Source: Sordaria brevicollis
Taxonomy: Eukaryota; Ascomycota; Sordariomycetes; Sordariales; Sordariaceae
DNA: 64,000 nt
Assembly: GCA_033439795.1 (NCBI GenBank)
Contig: JAUTDP010000013.1
Location: forward strand, 868,001 to 932,000
Direction: 5' to 3'
Within the stretch, counting starts at the first letter, position 1. Every line of letters begins with the position of its first letter. This document shows, piece by piece, positions 48,301 through 60,900 of this stretch. The notes under the pieces were generated by a model. That model was not told where the DNA came from and ran no database searches. It saw only the letters and a program-made list of their open reading frames with translations. Made by a program: the position numbers and the translations under genes.

Positions 48301-51300
48301 CTATATTTAGAAATATAATTAACGCGTAGACTATATTAATATTATTAATTATATTATTAGGTTATATTATTTAATTATTATCGAAGTTTTTAAAAATTTA
48401 AAAGGTCCTTTATATTTTTTATTTCGTTTTTTAATTCTTTAAATCCTTTACTTTTTTTAATAATACGTCCGTTATATTATTTTCCTTTTTTAGCCGGTAA
48501 GAAATAACAAAATAATATTAGGATAGGAATTCGGCCTATTCGGTTTATTATAGGTTTAAAAGTCTTTTAATATTAAATTATTTAAGGGCTTTATTATTTA
48601 TTAGGATTAAAAAGGGTTTATATAAATTAATAAATTCGGTTTTCTAATATTATAAAGCTTTAATAATAATTATTAATTCCTTATTATAAATAGAATAATT
48701 GTACTCTATATTATATATCGTTTTTAAATAAAAAGTAATTAATTATTATTTATTATCGATTAATTATAATAGTACGTTAGTTACTACCTTATCGGACGCG
48801 TCCGTCTCTATATATATTAGGCATTCGTATTGGAAATAAGCTAAGATAAGCATTAATAATAAACGATTTTTAAATTCTTTAAACGCGGCCTAATAATTTT
48901 TATTTTAATTGAAGATTTTTCCCTTCTTAATTATAATTATTAAAAGTTTCGCTATTCGATTATAATTCTTAACGAAGCGTTTATAAAAGTTATAAAAGTT
49001 TAAAAAAGATTATATTCTTCGTATATTCGTTAAGACTTATTAATCCTTTATAATTACAATTTTTTAAGGGTTTACCGATACGTTATTAATTTTAATAATA
49101 AAATTTAGGAATTTGGTCTTCTTAACGTAAAATTCGTATTTATTTAAATCCGCTTATAAATTAGCCGCTTTTAGCCTTATTAGTATTTTCTTAATATAGA
49201 TTTTATATTCTTTTAAATTATTCGAGAAAATAAGAATATTATTAATATACACGCTATAGAAATCGTTGAAATATTTTATTAAGGTTTTATTAATATATTA
49301 TTAGAAGGTAAACGGATTATTAATTAACCCGAAGGGTAGGACTTTATATTTATAAACGTTGTATTTTATTCGGAAGGTTATTAATTCTTCGTCGTCCGAA
49401 TATATACGTATTCGGTAGAATATTTATCGGATATTTATTTTTAAGAAGATTTTTATTTAATTAATTCGGGTAATAATTTTATCGATAAGGGGCAATAAGT
49501 ATTTATCTTTTCGAATAATAGTATTAAATTTTTAATAATTTATATAAAATTTTAATTTACCGTTAGCCTTAGGTACGAAAAGAATAAATACCGTTTATAG
49601 GGCCGAATTACTCTTAATAAACCCTTTAATTAATATTTCGTTAATATATTTCCGATAAATTTCTAATCCGTCTATTAATATTTTATATAATAAATTATAA
49701 TCAAAGTTTTCGGGTTTTATTACGTTTAATAAATTAATTTTATAATCGCTAATACAATAATTTAATAAGGTATTAAATTCCTTTTTACTAAATACATTTA
49801 AATATTTATAAGCGTATTTAAGGACTTCTTTATTAACTTACTTACGTAATTTTACTTTATCCTTAACAAAAATTTATTTTTTTCAATCGTCGATAAATCG
49901 GTCGAATTTATAAAGGCTAATAATTTTTATATATTCTCGTTTAGTAAATATAAAGAAGGCATTAATACTAATAACGGCGAGGTCGTTATAATATTTATAT
50001 TATTTTATACTATTACGTTTTAATCGGTATCGGTTACGCGCGTCTTCTCTTTAATAGGGATTATTCTTTCGTTCAATTTCGAATATTTCAATATATTCGC
50101 ATTGCGTAGGTATTATATCGTTATTTTCCCATTATAGGGCGCATTGGTCTATTAGTTCGCGTTCTATTTTTATTAGATTCTCGTCCTTTCCTAATCGAAC
50201 GGGTTTTTCTTTAAACTCTTCGAAGAGTTCAGTCAATCGGCTATATTTTATTGAAAGCGATAGTAAGGGGGTTATGTTAATAAAGGCTTCGAATTCGGAA
50301 ATCCGTTTATTAAATATTAAAAAAGTAATAATTATTTTATTAAAAATTAATTTAATATTAGCAACGTTTATTAGGATTTTATATTTTTTTAATTAATATT
50401 TATTTAAAATAATATTATAGTCCGAATTAATAATAATTATTACTTTTTTATCGAATTTTTAACTTTATATTTTAATCGGTCCTTTTAAATATTAATCAAT
50501 CGTTTTATTATACTATCCGGTATAATTTTCTACGGCGTATAATTAGAACCCGTATAGTCTTTTTACTTTTTATTTTATTATATTATTTATAAAATCTTTA
50601 TTTATAAAAATATTACCATTTATTCCCGAATTAATAAATATATTATTCGTAAATAAAATTTTTTTATTATTATTTACTATAATATAGGACGTAATTAAAA
50701 TTAGCCTATTTAAATAATCTTTTAAAAACCTTTTATTTATTTTTATTTTTTCCGGTGGTATTCTTTTTGGATTTTTTCTAGAATAAGTATTTATTAATTT
50801 AATCTTTAGGAGGGAGTTTAATATTTTTAGGGTAATTAATTTTCCGCTTTATTATCGGCCGGTTTATTATCTTCTTTATTTTTACGACTATAATAATCGA
50901 TAAATTCGTTAATACGGTTAGGGTTATTATTACGGCGGTTGGGATAATTATAAAAATGGTATTTAGTTTCTTTATATACGAAATATTTATTTTCCTTAAA
51001 TAATTTGCAAGCCTTTTTACGAATTATATCGGGGGTACGATAGGAATTACTTTAATTACTATTATTAGTATTAATATTATTATTAATAATATTATTAGAA
51101 TTTTTATTAAAATCGTTAAAGCCTTTAACCTTATTAAATAAATTCGAAGAAGAAGAGGTATTCTTATCCTTATTTTTATTATCCTTTTTAACTTTATTAT
51201 TATAAAAGATACGTTAATTAATTTCGACCGCCTTCTTAATTATTAAAGCGTATTAATTAAAAATTATATTTTCTTATCCGTATCTTTAAAAAAGTACGTT

Positions 51301-53090
51301 CTAAATATTACTAGGAAGTTTTTAATTAAATTCTTATTTTTATAAATTAAGCGGGCGATTATATTTTTTAACTAGGCGAACGAATTTATTACAGAATTTT
51401 TAAAAATAACCGCTTATTTCGAATTTTAAATTATTAAATTCGTAAATAACCTTCTCCTTATAATTATAATCGTAATATTCGGTATATAAATAGGTTAATA
51501 ATTTATTAAAAGTTTTAATACTATAAGGATTATTAGCGAAATAGGGTTCGAAGTTTTAAGTAATTTTACCGGCGGTACGGTTTTTAATATATATTTTCTT
51601 AACTTCGTTATTAAAGAAATAATTAGCGTTTAATTTAAATTTATTAAAAATATAACAATATTAAATATTAAAAGTAATAATATTTTTATCCTTTTTATTA
51701 TAAAAATAGGGCGGGTCCTTTTTTTTAATTAATAAACGTTTATAATTAATTATAGAAAAATCGGTAGTAAAGGTCTCCTTATAATAGCCTTTTTCGTTAT
51801 TATCCTTATTATAATCGGTACAGTTAATATAATTATAACGTTCGAAATTTTTAGGAATTAGGAAGGCGACCTTCTTTTTACGGAAATTAATATTTTTTTT
51901 ACGGAAGTTAATATTCTTTTTAATTAGGGTAGCGATTATAATATATAAATCGGCTATATCGCCGTCTTAAATAATTATTATTCCTCTTAATTCTTCGGTT
52001 TAAATTTTTATAATTATTAAATTATTATTAATTTTAACGAACTCCTTTTCTTTTTCGATTAAATTATAATAAGTTTCGTTTTATTTAGTAAAGAAGTAGG
52101 GATAGGAAGGGTAACCCTTAATCGAGGAATTATTTTTTTATTCGTAAAGGGTACCCTATTTATTAGTATAATTATCGTTAAATGGGGTATTATTTTGAAT
52201 TTTTCCGTTATTAAACGGGTCGTCGTTTTAATTATCGTTAAACGGGGTATTATTTTAAGCTCCCTTATTAAAATAATTAATAACCTAACGTAATATAGTA
52301 AATTAGGCTTAGAATTTATAATTCTTTTTATATAATATAACGTTTTTATAATATAAAGTTTTATAATCGTCCAGTTCGAAATTAGGATCCTTATTCCCGC
52401 GGGCTTTTAATAATTAACGTATTAGGAATATATTTTTACTTTATTCCTTACGTAGGTTTTTATAGAAGTATTCATTATTTATTTTAGCGCCTTTTTAATA
52501 TTTTAGTAAATTAGCGGCGTATTTATATATTTATCCTAAATTAATATTTAAATTAATAGTAATAATTTAATATCCCCATTATTGGGAAAGAATAATTTTA
52601 ATTAAAATAATTCGTAATTTAATTTCTTCGAAAATAGTATATACGCCTTCGGGATCTTCGATAATAAATTTGAAAGTATTGAAATTTATTAATAGGATAT
52701 TATTATTATTCTATTTTTAATAATTTTGGCCCGTAGCCGTTAGAATTTTAAAAGTAAAGGTTAAATAATTTTTATTATATTAAGTTCAATATTTCGCAAT
52801 TGCGTTAATTTTGGTATATAGGAAGCCGAATAAATCCTTTATATTAAACGTATAACGAACGTCGGCGAATTTATTAATAATTTCCTAATTAAAAAACGCA
52901 ATAATTTTATTTATATCCTCTAAAATATTATAATCCTTTAAATTAAATTTATTAATATTATATAATTAAATATCCTATTTCTTTTTAAGGGTACTAATTA
53001 TAATATCGCTAAGCGAACGACGCTTAAAAGTATCGTTTTGCTAAATAATTATATTAAGAATAATAAATATATTTATAATATTAAATTAAA
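39316..53090 (-). mobile_element. Ty3/gypsy retrotransposon gypsy-2, RIP-inactivated, interrupted
   Basis: Read on the minus strand: Gag with a decayed zinc knuckle near 51010-50930 (YFVYKETKYHFYNYP, Cys/His turned to Tyr), reverse transcriptase at about 49400-49150 (VYINNILIFSNN, then NKYEFYVKKTKFL), and the integrase/chromodomain-like end at about 41215-39650. LINE-2 interrupts the body (41230-48203). The 39316-39600 stretch has LTR character and appears cut at 39316 by the gypsy-1 insertion, its tail lying just before 24328. The 5' end is cut near 53091 by LINE-3, so no 5' LTR is visible. Frames are full of TAA/TAG stops. Confidence 0.75.
41230..48203 (-). mobile_element. LINE-2, near-full-length, inverted relative to LINE-1
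   Basis: A 6,974-base copy of the LINE-1 family inserted in gypsy-2, with 14-base target copies ATTTTATTCTTAAA at 41216-41229 and 48204-48217. The 3' end (41230 side) starts with repeated TAAG units, the complement of the TTAC tail. The 5' end near 48190 matches the LINE-1 start (GAAACGCCGATTTCTGG on the minus strand). The reverse-transcriptase FAND box lies around 44371-44394. It is decayed by RIP-type changes, but often at sites different from LINE-1. Confidence 0.87.
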
Positions 53091-53344
53091 AAAAAAAGCT
53101 TTGGAACCGGAAATGCTAATTTCTGGTCGAGGAGCGCTCCAAAACGAAAACCGATAACGGGAACCGACTCAGGAGGGTCTTTTACATCCCTTATAATATT
53201 CCGCAACGAGTATAACGACGATAATATATTGTTACTACCGATAGTAATTAATAGCGGCAACCGTAGACTCGAAAATAGCGTCTACAACCCGTTCGTAGGA
53301 TTTTCAACTTATAACGACCTTAATATAGCGCGCGCTATAAAAAT

Positions 53345-56300
53345 GGGACGGACTCGGCGGGCAGTGTCGTTTTTCTCCGCGGGCAGTGATACTGCCTATA
53401 TAGTTGACCAAAGAGGGCTCGACTCTACGGGCAGTGCCATACAAATCCCTAACCCTCAATATCCATAGTCCAAATAAGTGAGTAGTAATAATTTCTTAGT
53501 ATTAAGCAATTTAAAACCGCGCGAACGTATCACAACCACATTACTTTATTATTATTAAAAACAATACCAAAACGCGCCCAATCTCTTCCAAACGCTCCAA
53601 ATACTCTTATAAATACCAAATCTCACCTCGATTATTACTAGCCCCGAAAGGGGTACTATAGGGACGCCCGTAGTATAACGGTTTACTATTAACGAGTAAT
53701 AGCTACTATTAATAATATAAATTATAAAAACCCTCCCTATTCGATTCCTATTTATATTATTCTATATAATTATTTTTTATTATTTTTACTAATTATAAAT
53801 TTAAAATATACCGTAGGTAATAGATTAAGAGTACTAAGGGTAAAAGGGGACGTACGCCGTTATAAATAATACGCTATCTTTCGTTTCTTATTAACGTTTC
53901 GCTATTAAAGCTTAAAATATGAGGGATTTAAGCGGGGCGTATAATTAAGACGGAGGAACCTCCTTTTTTTTACTAATTTTTACTAAGAAGAGAAATCGTA
54001 ATCCTTAATATAATATTAATATATACCCTACGTATACCGTATTCAACTCTTTATTATTTTTTTCGTTAATTTTATAGCCCTCCCGCTTTTTATTATTATT
54101 AGGATTAGCGTAGACGAATTAATAACCTTCCTAACCTCAATAACCTATTTTTTAAGAATAGGCTCTTATTATTATTCGTTATAATTCAAAAGAGTAAAAG
54201 GGTTATTCGAAAGGGGTAATATTATAATTATAATTTACTTAACGACTAATTAAATAGCCGTCTATTTAATTCTATTTTTCTTTATTATTTTTATAGTAAA
54301 TTCGACGAACTTTAAATTTAATTCGAAAGAATTATTACCTTCCCTATTTGGTTGTATATTAACCTCGATTTTAAAGGCTACGGTCTCGCTATTAAAATTT
54401 ATACCAATTTCCTCTCTTATATTATTCTCCTCCTTTATATTAACCTTATCGATTATTTTAAATTATAATAATCGCCGCCGTAATAATGGCTTTAACGTTT
54501 GGCTATTCTTCCCCTCCTTCTTTTTCCCCCCCTTCTTTTTACCCCTTTTCTTACTACCTTTTTTACCTCCCTTCTTATTACTTTTCTTATTTACTCTTAC
54601 TTTAATAATTACTTTAAGGAATCGTTAGCCCCTAAATAATTAGACCTTACTATTTTTAAATCGACCTTTAATTTTTTCGATAATCCTAGGGTCTTTAATA
54701 CGAGAATAAGGATTACGATTATTTAAGGGTGTTTTAATATAATAATGGTAATAAATATCCTAATAATTAAATTATTATTTATTTTGGAATTTCTTTAAAA
54801 TAGTATAATAATAGGGGATATTATATTACTTCTATATAATATAATTACATTCGTTTAAATTTCGAACTAGCCGTATACCCGTATTAGAAGGTAGGCTAAA
54901 TTATATAATACGTAATTACTCACAAACGAATTCGAAACTATAATATATAATACGTTGAAGTAAATTCTTTAATACCTCTATCCCTAACCCGGTAAATTTA
55001 CCGCGGATTTTAATATTTTAATTAATAATAACTTTAAACTATTATTATTATTCCCTTTTAATTATAGTATAAATAATACTATATAAATTGAATATATTAT
55101 TCTACCCGTTAATTAAATACCCTTTAACGCGGTAATTTATCGATTCGTTCGAAGACGTAACCAATATACTAAAATTACAGTATTACGAAGTATAGTAACG
55201 TACTTATTAATACCGGTATAATATATAAGTATTATTGAAATACATTAGAATCTTAAGCTAATTAGAGAATTTACTAATTATCCTACTCTAGTATTTAATA
55301 AAGGTTAGTTTATTAGGAGTAAAAACTATAGACTTCTAGAGCCTAAATAGACCTTTATATATATAGTAAATAACCTTCTAATTTATTATACTTATTATAC
55401 CCGCCTTTTATATAATCTCCTTATTATTTTTATTAAAATTAATTAACTAGTCCTCTTCGTTAGAATTAAAGTTATCTTTACCGTCATTACATTTTTATTT
55501 CTTTTTTACCTAAAGGAGTATATTACGGTTAATATAAAATATATAGATCTATTATTAGGCGTTAAAGTATTCGTTTATTAGAGCTTATTTAAATTACTTA
55601 TTAAAATTAGTGAGGATAACCTCTGGTTTAATAGCCTTTACGCGAAGGCGTAGCTTCTTAAATGCGCTTGCTAGCTATATAAAACCTTCGATTCGTTCGT
55701 TATTAATTATGCTAAACGTAGTAGAATAAATGGAATTGATATTCGTTATACTAGTAAGGATTGTAAGTAGGTAGCTATATTTATAGGTAAACTTTAGTTA
55801 ATAAAGTAATTACTTTATTGTAAATAAAGAACTATACTAGTTAATTTTATACGTATTATCTACACTTATATACTTTAACTATTTCTTTTATTGCTATATA
55901 TTGTACTCCCAAATTTATATAATATTAAGAAGACGATATAGGTTATTTTTATACTATTTAATAACGTAAGGACACTCGATACTATTAAGTATTTTAATTA
56001 AAGTAGTAGTAGCCTTATATTATTAATACTATTACCGTTTTTTAATAATATAGCGCCAATTATTAACGTCCTTCTACGTATATATTATTGTCCCGAATTT
56101 ACGATAAATAATAATTAGGATATTTTGTAATTTAATACTTAGTTGGTATAATAAGCTAGCTACTATATTAAACACTTCTTTAGTACTTTTACAATATTAT
56201 AGGTAGGCGGAATTATATAACGAAGTAATATAATTATATATTTGGTATTAGGGATTTATATTTAATCTATAAATCTACCGCCAATTAAGTTCCTCTAATG

Positions 56301-57133
56301 TAATAATTACCCTTATTTATTTATATTTATATTTACGGTTTTTTATCTTTTTAAATTTGGTTATAAATAAGCGAAATTAATTAAATCGATTATATTTGAA
56401 TTAGTAATATATAAATTCGCTTTTATAGTAATTTATTATATTTATACGGTTAAAAGCTATATTATATCATTTACCCTAATTATTAAAAGCCTTTTACACT
56501 ACTTTTATAAATTCTAGAAATTTAAGTATAATATCCTTAATTATAGGGTTCGGAATTAACTTACCCAACTCTATTTCGTCGTCGGTAGAGGAAGTATTAG
56601 GGGGGTTATCGCGGGATTATTAGCTAGAAATAGGATTAGGAGGGTTATCGTAGGATTATTAATTGGACGAGGAATAAGGCTCCTTATTATTAAAATAACG
56701 AATATTAGAATTATTATTAAGTTCGATAGCGGATATATTATAAAAGAAAAAAAAAAAAATTAATAAATAATTCGCTACGATATAAGGATTATACTAACGT
56801 TAAAATAGTATTAATCCAATGCGTTTTCGTAGAGTTATCTCGTTGTATTAATTTAGTATTATAGTTTGTGTAAGTTTGAATACGTTGTAAAAATCGCGCA
56901 CTACTTATATTTGCGAATGGTTTTAAGGTAGCGTGGCGTGGCGGCTTCAAATTCGCTAACTACAAAGTTCTTACGTTGATTATATTGATTGTGATTAACT
57001 GTATTGGTTAAGGATTTTTCAGGGTTAGGGATTTGTATAGCATTGCCCGTAGAGTCGAGCCCTCTCTAGTTAACTATACGGGTAGTGTACACTGCCCGTG
57101 GAGAGTTTTAACACTGCCCGCCGAGTCCGTCCC
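53345..57133 (-). mobile_element. Mutator-like (MULE) DNA transposon, RIP-decayed interior
   Basis: A 3,789-base insertion with exact 8-base target copies ATAAAAAT (53337-53344 and 57134-57141). The inverted ends extend about 120 bases, start GGGACGGACTCGGCGGGCAG and contain several CGGGCAGTG units. The ends keep CA/TG dinucleotides; the interior is AT-rich. On the minus strand around 55750-55430 a decayed frame reads KPEVILTNF...ALINEYFNA...IYIFYINRNILL, the order of the MULE transposase core (VxxTDxxxALxxA, then CxWHIxKN). Long terminal repeats and an 8-base duplication fit MULE. Confidence 0.75.
53664..53752 (+). pseudogene. tRNA-like pol III box remnant
   Basis: TAGTATAACGG at 53671-53681 resembles the A box of fungal tRNA-Asp, and TTCGATTCC at 53740-53748 resembles the B box. 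The boxes are about 69 bases apart, longer than in an intronless tRNA, and arms do not pair well after RIP-like change. It could be a decayed tRNA, a tRNA-derived SINE head, or chance. Confidence 0.25.
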
Positions 57134-57748
57134 ATAAAAATTTCGGAAAAAACGTAAAAGGACGATAAAATTATAAAGAAATTTATCGCTAAAGCGAATA
57201 AATTTTCGGATTATAATACCGTTTTATTCGAAGATTATAATTAAATTCGTAAATTATTTGACGAATATACGAAAATCCTTGCGAAGAAAAATAGGGTAAT
57301 ACGCCCCGAAATTAATAAAATTAATAATAATTAAATTATTATTAGGAAGGATTTTAACGATTTAAAGAAGATAATTTTATAAAAATTATAAAAGAACGTT
57401 AAAGAGGCGCCGAAAATATAGGTTAAAATTATAAAGGACGTTTTTTTTAAAATTAAATTTATCTTTTAATATATTATAATTATTACCCCCCCCCCGAAGA
57501 TATTCCCCGTTAATTATAATTATACCCTCTTTATTCGAGGTATTACGATTAATATTTAATATTCGAAATAAATGAATAAAGAAATTAAAATTTAAATTAA
57601 AAAGATATTTCGTAATTTAAAAACTAATACCCTTAATATCGTACGAGCTGCTATAAAATTATTTACGACCGGAAATTATAGAATTATATTCGATAACGCT
57701 ATATACGAATAGTACTAGTAATATTAAATTTGGGTTAAGAAGGTCTTT

Positions 57749-57970
57749 TGTCATAGGGCTGATGCCCGTGGCTGAGTCTAACTGGCACTGCCAGTCGTGC
57801 CGCCAATCGCGGTCCTTACCGCTACGGTAAGCGGAATAACCTATACCCGGTCTTTAAAAGGATAGCTAATTAATACCGCTTAAAGGGCGCCTCCCTTCCT
57901 CTTTTTTCCTCTTCGTAGAACCTTATCGATTCGTTAAAACCTAATATTTATATTAATTATACTATACCCC
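57749..57970 (+). repeat. gypsy-3 5' LTR and leader
   Basis: It opens with TGTCAT and includes a GC-normal first 90 bases. The right edge cannot be fixed without the 3' LTR. Confidence 0.55.
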
Positions 57971-60900
57971 TTATATTAAATTCTATTATTTAAAAAACGG
58001 ATAGAAAAAGTAAATTTAATAAGCGGATAATAATTTTATAAGCGGAAGATTAATAATTTTGAGCGCGGCATTACAATATTTTTAATATTATAATTAGATT
58101 TAATAATATAAATATTAACGATATAAAAGAATTTTACAATTCCTAAAATAATATATTAAATAATAGCAATAATAGCGAAAGTTTAATTAAAGGTTTAATT
58201 AAAGCCTTTAAAAGTAGTACGATTTTTAAAAACTATATTAAATCCCTCTTATTTAATATTACCCCTATTTCTAATACCCTTACCCTCTATTTAAATTTCG
58301 GAGCTACCGAGTATTCCGTTCGTAAAAAGAAATCTCCTTCTAAGACCTTAGCTAATAATAATTCCGATAATAATACGAATTTAATTCTTTATTATAAAAA
58401 ATAATTAAAGCTTTTTAAATAGGATGGCCAACCCTATATTTTCGGCTTTTTTTTTAATAAATTCGTTACAATATATAATAATAATATTAAATAAAAACTT
58501 TATAATAATCCGAATACTACTTAATATAAAATTATTAATACGCTTCCTACCGAATACGGCTAATAATTAAAAGGATTTTAAACCGCTATAATTATACGTA
58601 GTAAAGAAGACCTAATTAAATTCCTCGAATAGATTCGTACAATCTTCAATTCTTATTAAAATTAGGAAGCGGTTTTTAATAAATTCGCTTATATATATTA
58701 GAAGGATAGCGAATTATTTACTACTTTTTTAACCAATTTTAATAATAAAATATTTAAAATAAGCGGTTATTTATAGGAGAATCCCGCTAAATTAAGCTAT
58801 TTCCGCCGCGCTTTTAATAAAAAATAATATAATAAAATATTTATAATTACCTTCTCTAATAATTATTACGAATATTTTAAATAATTTTAATACTACGTAT
58901 TTAAATACGAGTAAATAATAAAATTTAAAGAGGATTACCGTCGATATTAATATAATTAGAAAGGTAAAATTAAAAATAATAGATTTTACGTCCCCGACGT
59001 TACTTTTATTAATTATCCTACTATTTTTTATATACTACGTATTATACCCTATTCTATTCTTATAACTTTTACTTAATACTTAATCGACGTAAACAGAAAT
59101 ACTATTATAAATATTATACGTATAACCCGTAATCGAAGCGGACGAAATCGAAGCGGTTTTAACGTAAGCGCTTTTATTTCCGCTTTTATTAAACGCGTTA
59201 AATAAATATTAAATAAAGAGCGTTAACGTTATTAAAATAATAATTTATATATACGCTATAGCGCTTCTAAATATTATATTTTAATTTATCCGTACCGGTT
59301 AACCGTTCCCCCTTCCTTTAATAGAATATATATTTAAATTACCGCTACCGAAATCCTTCCGCTCTTAAAGGACGATAATAATAATAAAGCCTATAATTCC
59401 GCCCCCGAATAATAAGTAAAAGCTTAATTTTAATATAAAATCGGGCCTTAAAGCCGGAAATAAAAATATTAAGTAAAATAGAAGATTTTAAATTAGAAAT
59501 AGAAGTAGAACCTACTTTAATTCTATTTATTATTAATAATCGTAATTTATTTTATATTTTCGTCGATAAAGATTACTAATATTATACCGTAATTAGTAAG
59601 AAAATTGTTAAAGAATTTTAAATCCCGGTTATTCCTATTTTATTTCGTACTATAAAAAGAGCGTTTATTATTATAGAAGGAGTTTTTATCTAAAATATAG
59701 TCCGATTTTTAATTAAGGTAAATAATTATATTTATCTTATTTGTACTTATATCGTCCTATTATTTAAATTCCCTATTATATTAAATAAACCTTGGTTTAA
59801 GGCTATACGAATATATTCCATCCCTTACGAAAAGCGTTTATTTATAGGCGTTATTAATTATTAAGTTCTTTATATTAATAGAGAATAGGTATTTAATATA
59901 CCGTTTATTACCGATTTGAAGTCTATTATATACATTTTAATTATTACCTTTATAAATTATATTTATAGGTTAAAAAAGGAATTTAATAATCGAATAATTA
60001 AAGAAATTATTTTCGCGGTTAATTTAAAAGACGTTAAAAAGGCGTTAAAATTAAAGAAGGTATATACCGAGGTAAAATTAAAGGCGAAAATCCCTAAAAA
60101 ATACTATAATTTAATATTATTTTGGATAAAGGAGAATGCCGATAAATTAAACCCTTATCGTCCCGGCGTAAATTATAAAATTGTAATTAAAAAGAATAAA
60201 AATAGTAAAAAATTCCCTATTTTATTCGGACCGTTTTATAATATAACGAAGGAAGAGTTTTTAATTCTTAAAAAGACGTTAAAAAATTTATTAAATAAAA
60301 GGTTTATTCGAATTAATAATTTAGAAATAGGGGCCCTAATTTTATTTATACGTAAATCCGGAGGTAGATTCCGCTTTTATTATAATTACTATATATTTAA
60401 CGCTATTACGAAAGTAAATTATTATTTATTACCGCTAATTAAAAATACGTTCCGTACTTTAAAAGGAATAAAATAATATATTAAAGTAAATATCGTATAA
60501 ACTTTTTATAAAATTCGTATAATAAAAAGAGAGGAGGGGAAAATAATATTTCGGACACGGTATAAATTATTCGAATAATTAGTTATACTATTTAAGTTAA
60601 ATAGCGCGCCGGTTACATTTTAACAATATATTAATTATATCCTCCGCGATTATTTAAATATATTTTATACTATTTATATAAACGACGTATTTATTTACTC
60701 TTTTAACTCTTTAAAAAATTACGAATAAAAAGTGCGTTTAATCTTTATTAAATTATTAAAGGTTAGCCTCTATTTAAATCTAAATAAATACGAATTTAAC
60801 GTAAAGAAGGTTAAATATTTAAATTTCATTATTTATACTAGCGTCGGCGTATAAATTAACCCCGAAAAGGTTAAAGCGATTTTAAATTAATTTCTCCTTA

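Larger units (their letters stand above)
53091..57748 (+). mobile_element. LINE-3, 5' part, split by a DNA transposon
   Basis: The LINE family start (GCTTTGGAACCGGAAATGC...) runs from 53091 to 53344, is interrupted by the 53345-57133 element, and resumes from 57142 to 57748, where gypsy-3 begins. Together this is the first ~860 bases of the LINE, matching LINE-1 26866 to about 27727. The remainder should lie beyond gypsy-3 outside the window. The frame at 53229-53468 fuses LINE ORF1 with transposon end and is not a gene. Confidence 0.75.

Noticed and set aside
53345..57133. hAT transposon
   Set aside because: The 8-base target duplication first suggested hAT, but the ends are ~120 bases long and the minus-strand relic follows the MULE transposase core order, so Mutator-like fits better.
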